Assembly (NCBI GenBank): GCA_017651315.1
Contig: JAGCDE010000052.1
Location: forward strand, 1 to 43,691
From: Bacteroidaceae bacterium
GTDB taxonomy: Bacteria; Bacteroidota; Bacteroidia; Bacteroidales; Bacteroidaceae
Direction of reading: 5' to 3'
Length of the DNA: 43,691 nucleotides
Positions 1 to 7,286 of this stretch are shown here, piece after piece. Position 1 is the stretch's first letter; every line of letters begins with the position of its first letter. Both the position numbers and the translations under genes were made by a program. Under the pieces are notes generated by a model. It worked only from the letters and a program-made list of their open reading frames with translations, searched no databases and had not been told where the DNA came from.

Positions 1-807
1 GTATTCCTGTTCTCCCAGGTCACAGTTGGCCCACTTCACGCTGAGTCCCATGTCCACGGCCATCTCGTCCAGACTCTTTGAGCTGAAGCTCTTAACCGGT
101 CCGTAATAGGTGAGATTCATCTCCTCAGACTTGATGAAAGTACGGTAATAGTACTTACGGCCAGCCTCCAGTCCATCAGCCGGCAGGCTGAATCTGGGAC
201 TGTATTCATCCAGTTTGAATGTCTTGATAACCGCCTCGTCGTTGAAAGAGTCGTCAGGAGCCAACATTACCCCTTGGGTGAACAGGGCGGCATCCGCCTG
301 GTCCAGATTCTCGAACGAACCTTCAAGCTGGGCATCCCAATACCTTATACTGCTCGCCTCGCCAGTGTTGAGGACGGGCTTGAAGCTCTTGGTGGTGAAT
401 GTCCCGCTGCCGCCCAGATAGCGTTTCTTGCCTGTCTTGGACTTGAAGAACAGAGCGTAGCTGTAGGTGGTTTCCGGGGAAAGGTTCTGAATCACGGCAT
501 CAACGGTGCCGTTTGACTTCACGGTGCAGCGGTTGGATATCCTGCAACCGGGGTTGTCGTTGCCGTCAAGCCAGGCGTTGAACGCATCCTTCGCCCCGTC
601 AGTGCCCTCCATGAACAGGACACCCTTGATCCCTGAAAGAAGGTCCTGGGAAGTAACGTCATCGCCGAAACCGCCTGACACGGTGGCTGTGAAGGAGGTT
701 ACGGTACTTGACGACGGCAGCAGGCTCTGGTCTGTGGCATCGTCATCGCTCTTCTCGCATGAAACCATGAAGAGTATCAAAGAAATGATATACAAATATT
801 TCTTCAT
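1..807 (-). CDS. FISUMP-like surface lipoprotein, 3' part missing (cut by window edge)
   Basis: The reading frame stays open from the ATG at 807 to the window edge, giving 269 codons without a stop. The N-terminus is a lipoprotein signal (hydrophobic stretch ending in MVSC, Cys near residue 17), so an outer-membrane or surface-anchored protein is expected. The body is clearly paralogous to the lipoprotein at 1864-3162: both share the phrases LSPETxYSY, LFFKSK, GGSGxF and EMAVDxGLSVKWANCDLGEQE. The last phrase marks the start of a domain resembling the Fibrobacter succinogenes major paralogous domain, which continues outside the window. The gene is the last visible member of a minus-strand run that starts near 3277. 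It is visibly richer in G+C than its paralogue. The function is unknown; an adhesive or binding role is only a guess. Confidence 0.8.
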   Translation of the reverse strand, partial: MKKYLYIISLILFMVSCEKSDDDATDQSLLPSSSTVTSFTATVSGGFGDDVTSQDLLSGIKGVLFMEGTDGAKDAFNAWLDGNDNPGCRISNRCTVKSNGTVDAVIQNLSPETTYSYALFFKSKTGKKRYLGGSGTFTTKSFKPVLNTGEASSIRYWDAQLEGSFENLDQADAALFTQGVMLAPDDSFNDEAVIKTFKLDEYSPRFSLPADGLEAGRKYYYRTFIKSEEMNLTYYGPVKSFSSKSLDEMAVDMGLSVKWANCDLGEQEY

Positions 808-855
808 CGCTAAAGGTACATAAAAACTCTAAACAGATTGTTATTCACAAAGAGA

Positions 856-1845
856 TTATTCTATCATTACTCTGGTCATTTCTCTGTGAGGCGATACTTT
901 TATATCTTGAAAAGCGTAGTTACCTTCTATGGTCCTTTCAGCTACTTCAGTTTCATCAGCTAATGCCAAGTTGAATGGCACATATAAATTAAATCCATTT
1001 ATTGGTCCAGCCCATAAAGCATACTTTATTTCATACCTTGGTTGAAGTAGTACACTATAATTGGCATTATAATTTTTATAATCATACCCACTTGCGGCAT
1101 AATTCTCTTCCCCAGTTACAACATTATCCAAAACAAATGTATAATGTGTATACAAATACTTATGGCCGTCTTCTTCAACAATTACTTGATATGTATTCCA
1201 ATGGCCATATATAACATAATAAAAACCTGCAAATGCCACGAGAGATCTACCATCATTGTAATAAGTGGCTTCGTCATATTCTGACACTAAATACTGTAAT
1301 TCGGATTCTCTCAAAAATCTTGAGAAAAGACTTTTGTCGTACTTTGATATTGTTGTCATATTAAACAACATGTTGTCATATTCCAACTCTCCGGTCCTTT
1401 TATTGAACAATGCAAGAGTATTGAATCTGTCTTCACCATATTGCCAAGTAAGCTGAACACAATAATAATCGCTTTGATTTGAAATCAAATCATTTATTTT
1501 GTTTCTGATATTAAGGAAACGTTCATCATTTGCGTCTTTACTCTTTTCTATTTCATTATAGGACATAACTTTCAAAGTCGAATCTGTTTTCGAATAAACC
1601 GGGAAATATCCGTTTATCTCATCAAAGAATAAAGTACTGTCCAGAACCATATCTTCGAGAATTTCCATGTCCACGATTTTAAATCCGCGGGCATCAAATA
1701 ACTTTTCATTGTCTGAAATGATATCATTCAAAGTCGTTTCCCAATTGCAGTTATCGTCGAATGCGGGGAAAAGGTCTCTCTCATTGTAACATGAGGCTGC
1801 TATTGTTAACAGGCCTGTTAAATAAAAATATTTTTTTGTTTTCAT
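856..1845 (-). CDS. Hypothetical lipoprotein, AT-rich
   Basis: A 329-residue protein with a lipoprotein signal (hydrophobic stretch ending LTIAASC, Cys near residue 19). I recognise no known domain. The body is rich in Tyr, Asn and Asp, which is common in secreted Bacteroidetes proteins, and it shows no transmembrane segment after the signal. It starts 18 bp after the stop of the lipoprotein at 1864-3162 and ends 48 bp before the start of the paralogue at 807. It is therefore probably co-transcribed with them. The coding sequence is clearly more AT-rich than most of the window, which is compatible with later acquisition. Surface exposure is inferred from the lipobox and neighbours only. Confidence 0.7.
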   Translation of the reverse strand: MKTKKYFYLTGLLTIAASCYNERDLFPAFDDNCNWETTLNDIISDNEKLFDARGFKIVDMEILEDMVLDSTLFFDEINGYFPVYSKTDSTLKVMSYNEIEKSKDANDERFLNIRNKINDLISNQSDYYCVQLTWQYGEDRFNTLALFNKRTGELEYDNMLFNMTTISKYDKSLFSRFLRESELQYLVSEYDEATYYNDGRSLVAFAGFYYVIYGHWNTYQVIVEEDGHKYLYTHYTFVLDNVVTGEENYAASGYDYKNYNANYSVLLQPRYEIKYALWAGPINGFNLYVPFNLALADETEVAERTIEGNYAFQDIKVSPHREMTRVMIE

Positions 1846-1863
1846 TATTATATATGTTGAAAT

Positions 1864-3162
1864 TCAAATTGATGGGTCCCAAACCGGTCTTACATGATAT
1901 CTGCCAATACGTGTTCCCCTGGTTGTTAAACTAGGTGGTAAAACCAGGTTATTATCCATTAAAATAAGTGGTAGTAGATTATTATTTGATAGACTATTAT
2001 CAGTGAAGGCCAAAGTCCCTGTCAAATAACCTGTGTTACCTTTAAACTCTATTGAGTTGCCATTTTTTCCACTAACTGTAAAACTTAGCAACAGATTTTC
2101 ATTCTCCTTGTCAAAATGTTTGGACATAGAGCATTCCAACAGCTCTTCGACATCGGCTTTTGTCGGCATCCGCCACTTGCCTCCATACTGCACATGAACG
2201 GGATCATACTGTGTGCCACTGATTTCTTGACCGATATCAATGTATGACTCGCTCTCAGAATCCCAAAATTTATACTCCTGAAGAGTAATACCTTTTGGGG
2301 AAGGGCTTGTATATCCCCATATATATAAGTCTCCACCATCCAGAGAGAATTCCTGTTCTCCAAGGTCACAGTTGGCCCATTTCACACTCAACCCCAGATC
2401 AACAGCCATCTCTTCCAGACTCTTTGTTGTTATAGCATTTATATCTCCATAATAAGCCTTTCCTATATGTCTCGGGTAAACAAAAATTCGACAAAAATAT
2501 TTGGTGTCTGGATGAAGATCCTTAAACATCAAATCAAATGAGGAACCTTCATCTGCGTCTTTTTTGTTAACTTTATTATCCAAGATCAGATTGTCTTGAT
2601 TGTCCGCCAAAATAATGCCTACATCACAAAGAGCCAGGTCATCAGTAGCACCCTTTATTACTCCTGCCAGAGTAGCATCAAAATAACGGATATTCTTAAC
2701 TTCACACAAGGAAATATCAGGGTCAAATTTTGTTGTTTTAAAAGAACCGGAACCACCTAATTTACGTGTTTTACCGTTTTTTGACTTGAAGAACAGGCAA
2801 TAGCTGTAGGACGTTTCCGGACTTAGTTCCAGAGCTGTGACTGTAACAGTCCCGTCAGATTGTTTTTTTGACTTATTAATAATAATGCAGGATGATGGAT
2901 TGTCGTTTCCAGACAACCATGAATCAAATATTGTTTCTGCATCATTATTATTATCTGTCAACAACAATCCACAAGTACCGCTCAATAAATCGTTAACGGA
3001 TAAATCTGTGAAACATCCACTGGTGACAGTTGCTGAAAAAGCCGTAGTATTAACATTCGAAAGAACTATTTGTTCTTCGTAAGAATCACCTCTGTCATTA
3101 TCACAGGATGAAAATAGCATAAAGCTAAAGGCACTAAATAAAACAATAACTTTGTTATTCAT
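1864..3162 (-). CDS. FISUMP-like surface lipoprotein (complete paralogue)
   Basis: A 432-residue lipoprotein; its signal ends with LFSSC (Cys near residue 20). Two fibronectin-like repeats seem to make up residues 25-250, each with an ETSYSY or DTKYFCRIF type strand. A C-terminal region from about residue 255 has GLSVKWANCDLGEQE, then a WGYT block and WRMPT near residue 350. This order of motifs resembles the Fibrobacter succinogenes major paralogous domain found in many Bacteroidetes surface proteins. The gene follows a 32-codon exported-peptide ORF by 16 bp and precedes the lipoprotein at 856-1845 by 18 bp, suggesting one operon. It is paralogous to the truncated gene at 1-807 but much more AT-rich. 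No enzyme motif is visible. Confidence 0.8.
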   Translation of the reverse strand: MNNKVIVLFSAFSFMLFSSCDNDRGDSYEEQIVLSNVNTTAFSATVTSGCFTDLSVNDLLSGTCGLLLTDNNNDAETIFDSWLSGNDNPSSCIIINKSKKQSDGTVTVTALELSPETSYSYCLFFKSKNGKTRKLGGSGSFKTTKFDPDISLCEVKNIRYFDATLAGVIKGATDDLALCDVGIILADNQDNLILDNKVNKKDADEGSSFDLMFKDLHPDTKYFCRIFVYPRHIGKAYYGDINAITTKSLEEMAVDLGLSVKWANCDLGEQEFSLDGGDLYIWGYTSPSPKGITLQEYKFWDSESESYIDIGQEISGTQYDPVHVQYGGKWRMPTKADVEELLECSMSKHFDKENENLLLSFTVSGKNGNSIEFKGNTGYLTGTLAFTDNSLSNNNLLPLILMDNNLVLPPSLTTRGTRIGRYHVRPVWDPSI

Positions 3163-3178
3163 AACACCATATTAGGAA

Positions 3179-3277
3179 TTAATCGGCAAAACCAATGATT
3201 TCATCCGGTCTTGTGTGTACACGTTGAGTAAATGAACTTGCTATCAATAATAATAGCGTTAGAATTTGCTTTTTCAT
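3179..3277 (-). CDS. Small exported peptide, 32 residues (leader of lipoprotein operon)
   Basis: An ATG at 3277 opens a 32-codon frame closed by TAA at 3179-3181. The peptide has the layout of a signal peptide: a KK start, a core of Leu/Ile (residues 5-12), then small residues and a short polar tail (RVHTRPDEIIGF). It lies between a strong -7 promoter box (3309-3316) and the lipoprotein gene that begins at 3162, so it would be the first cistron of that operon. Such short ORFs occur by chance, but the signal-like sequence and position argue for a real gene. It could be a secreted peptide signal for the upstream sensor-regulator or a translated leader. Neither role is proven. Confidence 0.5.
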   Translation of the reverse strand: MKKQILTLLLLIASSFTQRVHTRPDEIIGFAD

Positions 3278-3308
3278 GCCTTATTCTTTTTAGGGGTTAA
3301 ACTATCGG

Positions 3309-3343
3309 CAAAAATAGAATATAGCAATAATACCCCTTTCAAA
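3309..3343 (-). promoter_or_regulatory. Promoter of the small peptide/lipoprotein operon
   Basis: On the minus strand a perfect Bacteroidetes -7 box TATTTTTG (TAnnTTTG) lies at 3309-3316. A TTTG -33 element lies at 3340-3343. The spacer is 23 nt, longer than the usual 19-21, as might be expected for an activator-dependent promoter. It drives the genes starting at 3277 and 3162. Confidence 0.6.
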
Positions 3344-3366
3344 AAAAGGACTACAAAAAGGACTAC
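3343..3366. repeat. Perfect tandem 12-bp direct repeat upstream of promoter (candidate operator)
   Basis: AAAAAGGACTAC occurs twice back to back at 3343-3354 and 3355-3366. The pair directly abuts the -33 element of the lipoprotein operon promoter and lies just after the stop of the TPR/HTH regulator gene. Direct repeats at this place are typical of activator binding sites. Binding by the neighbouring regulator is an inference. Confidence 0.55.
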
Positions 3367-3390
3367 ATTTATCTTAAATACTGTGTTTTA

Positions 3391-5061
3391 CTAATGGAAA
3401 AGATTTATGAAATCAGATTTACTTCGTTTTGCCAGTCGGTAATAACGTTGCTTTACAGCCTTTTCGGTTATATTGAAGATATCTGCAATTTTACTGTTCT
3501 TTAGTTTTAGGTGTTTTAGAACAATAGTCATCATTTCCTCCGAATTGGAATCAGGGACTTCGGACAGGATATCAGCGAATACTTGATTATATGATTCTTT
3601 CAAGTCATCAAGCATAACATTCTTTTCATTTTTTCTAAATTGGAATTCTGAATTTTCCATCATGAAATCAATCAGGATATTGGCTCCGGCGGTTTGCATA
3701 AACTTATTCTTGCAGAGGTTCAACCTTTTCCTGTATAGTTCCAGAATAACATCACGTGCTTCGCTGTTATCATCGGACAGTTCTTTTACCCTGAGCAGAA
3801 GCAATTCAATGCTGCTGTTGTTTATTTCCTTCTCTAATCTGATCAGTTCGGACTGTTTCTTTATAATCTTCTTTTCTTCAAAGCGTTTGTAAATAGTGAA
3901 TGCAATTAACAGGATAGCCGTAAAGAGTAAAACAAGGAAAGTGCTTGTCAATAAATAAATGGTTTTCTTGTTTTTTAGGACCTGTCCGGCAAGTTCTTCC
4001 TTGTGAGCGGTCTGTATTTCCTCAATATCCCTGGTCCTTTCGATATTGTTTATGGAGTCACGATAGTCTATGTATAAGCCGTACCATTCCAAAGCCTTGT
4101 CATTATACCCTGATCTGAGGGCAAGAGTTGTCAGTTTGTCCGCATTGTTACACCTTGTATAAATCTCTATATCCTGAGTATTGTTTGATTCTGAATAGTA
4201 ATAATAAGCGGAATCATATTCCTGAATAGCGTAAAAAGCATCTGCCTTCAAGCTCAGCGCAGCCCCTGATGTGTTAATGTCGCCTCTTGCCTTTATATAT
4301 GAATCAATTAAGAGCAGAGCTTCAGAGTAATCCTTATCATTGAATACCCTGATCTTGGCCATTTGGAGTAAAGCACCGGTTCTATAATTCGATGCGTAGG
4401 AAGAGTCACTTTTAATATCCGAGAATATTTTCTCGGCTTGCTCGAAATCCCTGTTATACAATGCGCATAAACCCAAGCGATAAGTAACATAATGTGACAT
4501 CTTTGTATTATTGAGCCGTTCTGCATTCAACCTTGCAGCTTTCAGATTTGATTCGGCCGGGACGAGCATCTGTCGCCTCAGGTATATCTCCCCTAAATTC
4601 TGTTCCGTCCTGGCAAAATATGATATCAAGGTGTCCGGGTATAGTTCTTTTGCCTTTAAATATGCATCTATAGCAGCAAAATCATTCTTCAACTCAGAAT
4701 ACACACATCCCTGCGAGTACCAGGCCATAGCTGCACGATACTTGCGATGTCTGGAGATGCTTTTGTACGGTGTCCCGTAGAAATAAGTCGCTGTCAGGAT
4801 AAGGCTGTCGCTTACTATAGGCTTGTAGTTCTTGTAGTCAAGCTGGGTTTTGAGGACGGCATACCACGCTTTCCGGCTTGGTTTTTGTGGTTCACCGATG
4901 GAAGCGAGAAGGGTGTCGGCCTCTGCGGGACTGGTTTCCATAAGCTGCTCTATCCTGGCCAGCTCACGGCAGGTGGTGTCCCGGCAGGATGTGAGGAAGG
5001 CTATAGCCAGGACTGACAGATACAGGACTCTGCGGACTGTCTTGTGGTTGTGTATGAACAT
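3391..5061 (-). CDS. TPR-transmembrane-HTH lipoprotein regulator (locus 1)
   Basis: A 556-residue protein. A lipoprotein-like signal ends in LTSC (Cys26). Tetratricopeptide-like helices follow (about 35-350), then a single membrane span (about 365-389). A coiled-coil stretch rich in Lys/Glu comes next, and a C-terminal helix-turn-helix lies at about 510-545 (KNSKIADIFNITEKAVKQRY). This architecture is known in Bacteroidetes as a membrane-bound TPR sensor with a LuxR-like DNA-binding tail. The signal-side TPR domain would lie in the periplasm and the HTH in the cytoplasm. A -7 box TATGTTTG lies at 5102-5109. The gene reads toward a surface-lipoprotein operon that begins 114 bp after its stop, which is probably its target. 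A paralogous architecture sits at 17613-19313. Confidence 0.8.
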   Translation of the reverse strand: MFIHNHKTVRRVLYLSVLAIAFLTSCRDTTCRELARIEQLMETSPAEADTLLASIGEPQKPSRKAWYAVLKTQLDYKNYKPIVSDSLILTATYFYGTPYKSISRHRKYRAAMAWYSQGCVYSELKNDFAAIDAYLKAKELYPDTLISYFARTEQNLGEIYLRRQMLVPAESNLKAARLNAERLNNTKMSHYVTYRLGLCALYNRDFEQAEKIFSDIKSDSSYASNYRTGALLQMAKIRVFNDKDYSEALLLIDSYIKARGDINTSGAALSLKADAFYAIQEYDSAYYYYSESNNTQDIEIYTRCNNADKLTTLALRSGYNDKALEWYGLYIDYRDSINNIERTRDIEEIQTAHKEELAGQVLKNKKTIYLLTSTFLVLLFTAILLIAFTIYKRFEEKKIIKKQSELIRLEKEINNSSIELLLLRVKELSDDNSEARDVILELYRKRLNLCKNKFMQTAGANILIDFMMENSEFQFRKNEKNVMLDDLKESYNQVFADILSEVPDSNSEEMMTIVLKHLKLKNSKIADIFNITEKAVKQRYYRLAKRSKSDFINLFH

Positions 5062-5101
5062 GTCTCTTAATCAGGAAGGTTCTATGTAAAAATGGTATTT
5101 A

Positions 5102-5109
5102 CAAACATA
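5102..5109 (-). promoter_or_regulatory. -7 promoter box of the locus 1 regulator
   Basis: TATGTTTG on the minus strand, matching TAnnTTTG, lies 41 bp before the ATG at 5061. No TTTG is seen at the usual -33 distance. Confidence 0.5.
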
Positions 5110-5186
5110 CATAAAATATGCCGGTTTTACGCACACTGATTCTTAAATCTAATGCTGTTGATGCTTACTGTTTCTGAAAAATGGTG

Positions 5187-5194
5187 TATATTTG
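5187..5194 (+). promoter_or_regulatory. -7 promoter box of tRNA-Gly
   Basis: TATATTTG matches the Bacteroidetes TAnnTTTG box exactly and ends 14 bp before the mature tRNA 5' end. The -33 element is not obvious. Confidence 0.6.
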
Positions 5195-5208
5195 CACCGT
5201 ATTTGTTC

Positions 5209-5281
5209 GCGGTAGTAGCTCAGTTGGTAGAGCGTTGGCTTCCCAAGCCGAAGGTCGCGGGATCGTGCCCCGTCTACCGCT
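5209..5281 (+). tRNA. tRNA-Gly (anticodon CCC)
   Basis: A full cloverleaf can be drawn. The acceptor stem is GCGGTAG with CTACCGC (5274-5280). The D-arm is GCTC/GAGC. The anticodon arm is TTGGC-TTCCCAA-GCCGA, giving anticodon CCC for GGG codons. The T-stem is GCGGG/CCCGT. The T-loop reads ATCGTGC rather than the usual TTCRA form: the 54/58 pair is A/T instead of T/A. No CCA end is encoded. The 3' half, from about 5246, is repeated twice more downstream (see the 125-bp repeats). Confidence 0.9.
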
Positions 5282-5287
5282 CTGATT

Positions 5288-5315
5288 AAAGGTTCTCTGA
5301 CTGGGAACCTTTTTT
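5288..5315 (+). terminator. Intrinsic terminator after tRNA-Gly (copy 1)
   Basis: AAAGGTTC and GGAACCTTT form a stem around an 8-nt loop, followed by a run of T. It directly follows the tRNA. Confidence 0.75.
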
Positions 5316-5412
5316 CGTCTATTTCGGCTTGGGAAGCCTGTCCGTATTTTAGTTCGCTATAGCGAACGGGAGCCGAAGGTCGCGGGATCGTGCCCCGTCT
5401 ACCGCTCTGATT

Positions 5413-5440
5413 AAAGGTTCTCTGACTGGGAACCTTTTTT
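5413..5440 (+). terminator. Repeated terminator in copy 2 of the array
   Basis: An exact second copy, 125 bp on, of the hairpin and T-run at 5288-5315. Transcripts that read through the first terminator meet it again. Confidence 0.7.
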
Positions 5441-5539
5441 CGTCTGTTTCGGCTTGGGAAGCCTGTCCGTGTTTTAGTTCGCTATAGCGAACGGGAGCCG
5501 AAGGTCGCGGGATCGTGCCCCGTCTACCGCTCTGATTAC

Positions 5540-5569
5540 AAAAGGCTTCCGGTTGAGGAAGCCTTTTTT
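5540..5569 (+). terminator. Distinct final terminator of the tRNA-Gly array
   Basis: AAAAGGCTTCC and GGAAGCCTTTT pair around GGTTGA, followed by T residues. Its sequence differs from the two repeated terminators, so the third repeat diverges just before it. The reverse strand could also terminate the DUF4301 gene that ends at 5586. Confidence 0.75.
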
Positions 5570-5585
5570 CGTTTATTATACTGAG

Positions 5586-7112
5586 TTATGCAGGCTGGTG
5601 TTGGGGACGGAGAAGGTCATTCACCGTCTTGACGGGATTGAAGGTTGTGAGGGGAACCTCCACGAAAAGGGTGTTCCAGTCACTCATGGCACCGTTCCAC
5701 AGTCCGGGAAGCTCAAGAGCCTTGAGCTCACGCCCGTTCTTGGACTTGCTTGAGATAAAGCCCGTGTTCCTGTCCACAAAGTCCGGGAGGTTGAATTTCT
5801 TACCCTTGTAACCTTTCAGGCCGCACACCAGATCCACAGGATTGAAGTGGGTTCCCTGGGTGAACATCTCTTTCTTGACGGGATCCGAAAGGTCTATCTG
5901 GGAGCTTTCCAGTATCTGAAGCGATACGGTCCCGTCACTGTTGTAGGCCAGGAACGGTCCGCCTCCGGGCTCACCCACATTGCGTACCATGCCGCACACC
6001 CTTAACGGACGGTCCAGCTTGGAACGGAGCCATGCGGAAAGCTCTTCGGCCGGCATCTGCTCCACCCCTTTCTTCCGGCAGCACAGGGTGTCCCGTACGA
6101 AATCCGCTATGGTCTTGAGTTTCTCAGCTGTATAGTTACCGCTGTCAAGCAGTCTCAGATACTCGAAAATCCTGTTCTGGACGGACACGAGTATTCCGGC
6201 CAGCAGTTTCTTGTACGTAACGGTGTCGGCCTTGAGGTGGTCCGGTACCACATTGTCTATGTTCTTGACGAACACCACATCGGCATCCAGTTCATTGAGG
6301 TTCTCAATGAGTGCGCCGTGACCTCCCGGGCGGAAGAGTATGGAGCCGTCATCATTGCGGAACGGGTTACCCTCCAGGTCCGATGCCACAGTGTCGGTAC
6401 TCTTCTTCTGCTCGGAGAAAGTGATATCATACTTAATCCCGAAACGCTTAGAAAGACCCTTGCTGTTGCTGTCGGCAAGAGCACGGAACAGCTCCTTGTG
6501 TTCCGGGGAGACAGTGAAATGCAGATGCACTGTCCCGTCCGAGCCAGATGCATACATGGCGCCCTCCACAAGGTGTTCCTCAAGAGGAGTGCGGGAGCTG
6601 CCATTATAACGGTGGAACTTGAGCAGCCCTTTGGGTAATGCCCCATAGTTAAGTCCTTTCATGCCCAGCAGATTTGCCACCACCTTTTTATATTCACCTT
6701 CAGCTACAAGCTCACTTATGGACTGCCTGTCATTGGTCATGCACACAGCATCCAGTTCATCATAGAAGGCGAATCTCTCCAGCCCCTCAAAAAACTTTAT
6801 CTCAAAAGGAGTTGAAGGAGTATCGTATGGTGCATCAAGAAAAGCGAAGAGGTCCTTGAACATACGGCTGGCGGCACCAGAGGCGGGCACGAACTTGAGG
6901 ACACGATGTCCGCTGCCGCAATAGGTGTCCCATGTCTTTATGTACTCTCTGCATCTGTCATCATCGACAGCGATTATCCCGTTACCTACCGATGCCGCAG
7001 CATCCAATTCAAGATAGGGGAAACCCTTCTTAAGCAAATCCAGCTGATTCTCTACCTGTGAAGCAGTGATACCCTTGGCCTCAAACTGCGCCAAATCTTT
7101 CTCATTAAACAT
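5586..7112 (-). CDS. DUF4301 family protein
   Basis: A 508-residue soluble protein without a signal peptide. Its start (MFNEKDLAQFEAKGI), the block VLKFVPASGAASRMFKDLF near residue 75, and the later PGGHGALIENLN (about 260) and GEPGGGPF (about 375) match the Bacteroidetes family DUF4301. The small-residue PASGAASRMFK segment looks like a nucleotide- or phosphate-binding loop, but the biochemical function is unknown. The promoter is textbook: -7 TATATTTG at 7133-7140 with TTTG 19 nt upstream. The gene converges on the tRNA-Gly array and diverges from the DUF1573 gene. Confidence 0.85.
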   Translation of the reverse strand: MFNEKDLAQFEAKGITASQVENQLDLLKKGFPYLELDAAASVGNGIIAVDDDRCREYIKTWDTYCGSGHRVLKFVPASGAASRMFKDLFAFLDAPYDTPSTPFEIKFFEGLERFAFYDELDAVCMTNDRQSISELVAEGEYKKVVANLLGMKGLNYGALPKGLLKFHRYNGSSRTPLEEHLVEGAMYASGSDGTVHLHFTVSPEHKELFRALADSNSKGLSKRFGIKYDITFSEQKKSTDTVASDLEGNPFRNDDGSILFRPGGHGALIENLNELDADVVFVKNIDNVVPDHLKADTVTYKKLLAGILVSVQNRIFEYLRLLDSGNYTAEKLKTIADFVRDTLCCRKKGVEQMPAEELSAWLRSKLDRPLRVCGMVRNVGEPGGGPFLAYNSDGTVSLQILESSQIDLSDPVKKEMFTQGTHFNPVDLVCGLKGYKGKKFNLPDFVDRNTGFISSKSKNGRELKALELPGLWNGAMSDWNTLFVEVPLTTFNPVKTVNDLLRPQHQPA

Positions 7113-7132
7113 AAATCGGTTAATTTAATCCT

Positions 7133-7163
7133 CAAATATACTCCCCTTTTTCCGAATTTCAAA
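7133..7163 (-). promoter_or_regulatory. Promoter of the DUF4301 gene
   Basis: On the minus strand TTTG (7160-7163) is followed after exactly 19 nt by TATATTTG (7133-7140). This is the full Bacteroidetes -33/-7 consensus. Confidence 0.75.
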
Positions 7164-7286
7164 ATGTTGGAAAAGAAACTGTCGTAACAACAAAAAACAT
7201 ATTCAGACACTTTTTAAACATTATCACGAATCAAGTTCACTGTTTTTTTATAACTTAGCCGCCGAAAACGACAAAACAGACTCATC

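Larger units (their letters stand above)
5246..5538 (+). repeat. 125-bp tandem array built from the tRNA-Gly 3' half
   Basis: Copy 1 is 5246-5370 and copy 2 is 5371-5495; they differ at only two positions (5321/5446 and 5346/5471, A versus G). A third copy begins at 5496 and keeps identity for 43 bp. Each unit holds, in order: the 3' half of tRNA-Gly (36 bp); a terminator hairpin; a 16-nt segment exactly antisense to the tRNA anticodon arm (5323-5338 and 5448-5463, complementary to 5237-5252); and a perfect 16-bp palindrome GTTCGCTATAGCGAAC (5352-5367, 5477-5492). The array might be leftover attachment sites from tRNA-targeted integration or a local expansion. The 5' half of the tRNA is absent from copies 2 and 3, so they should not be functional tRNAs. 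Confidence 0.9.

Noticed and set aside
5237-5338. A T-box riboswitch reading tRNA-Gly
   Set aside because: The GGG-loop hairpin resembles a specifier, but there is no downstream Gly-related gene, no T-box sequence and no stem III or antiterminator arrangement. Only the complementarity to the tRNA is clear.
5246-5538. Possible CRISPR array
   Set aside because: The 125-bp period with nearly identical units and tRNA sequence does not fit short repeats with unique spacers, and no cas genes are near.
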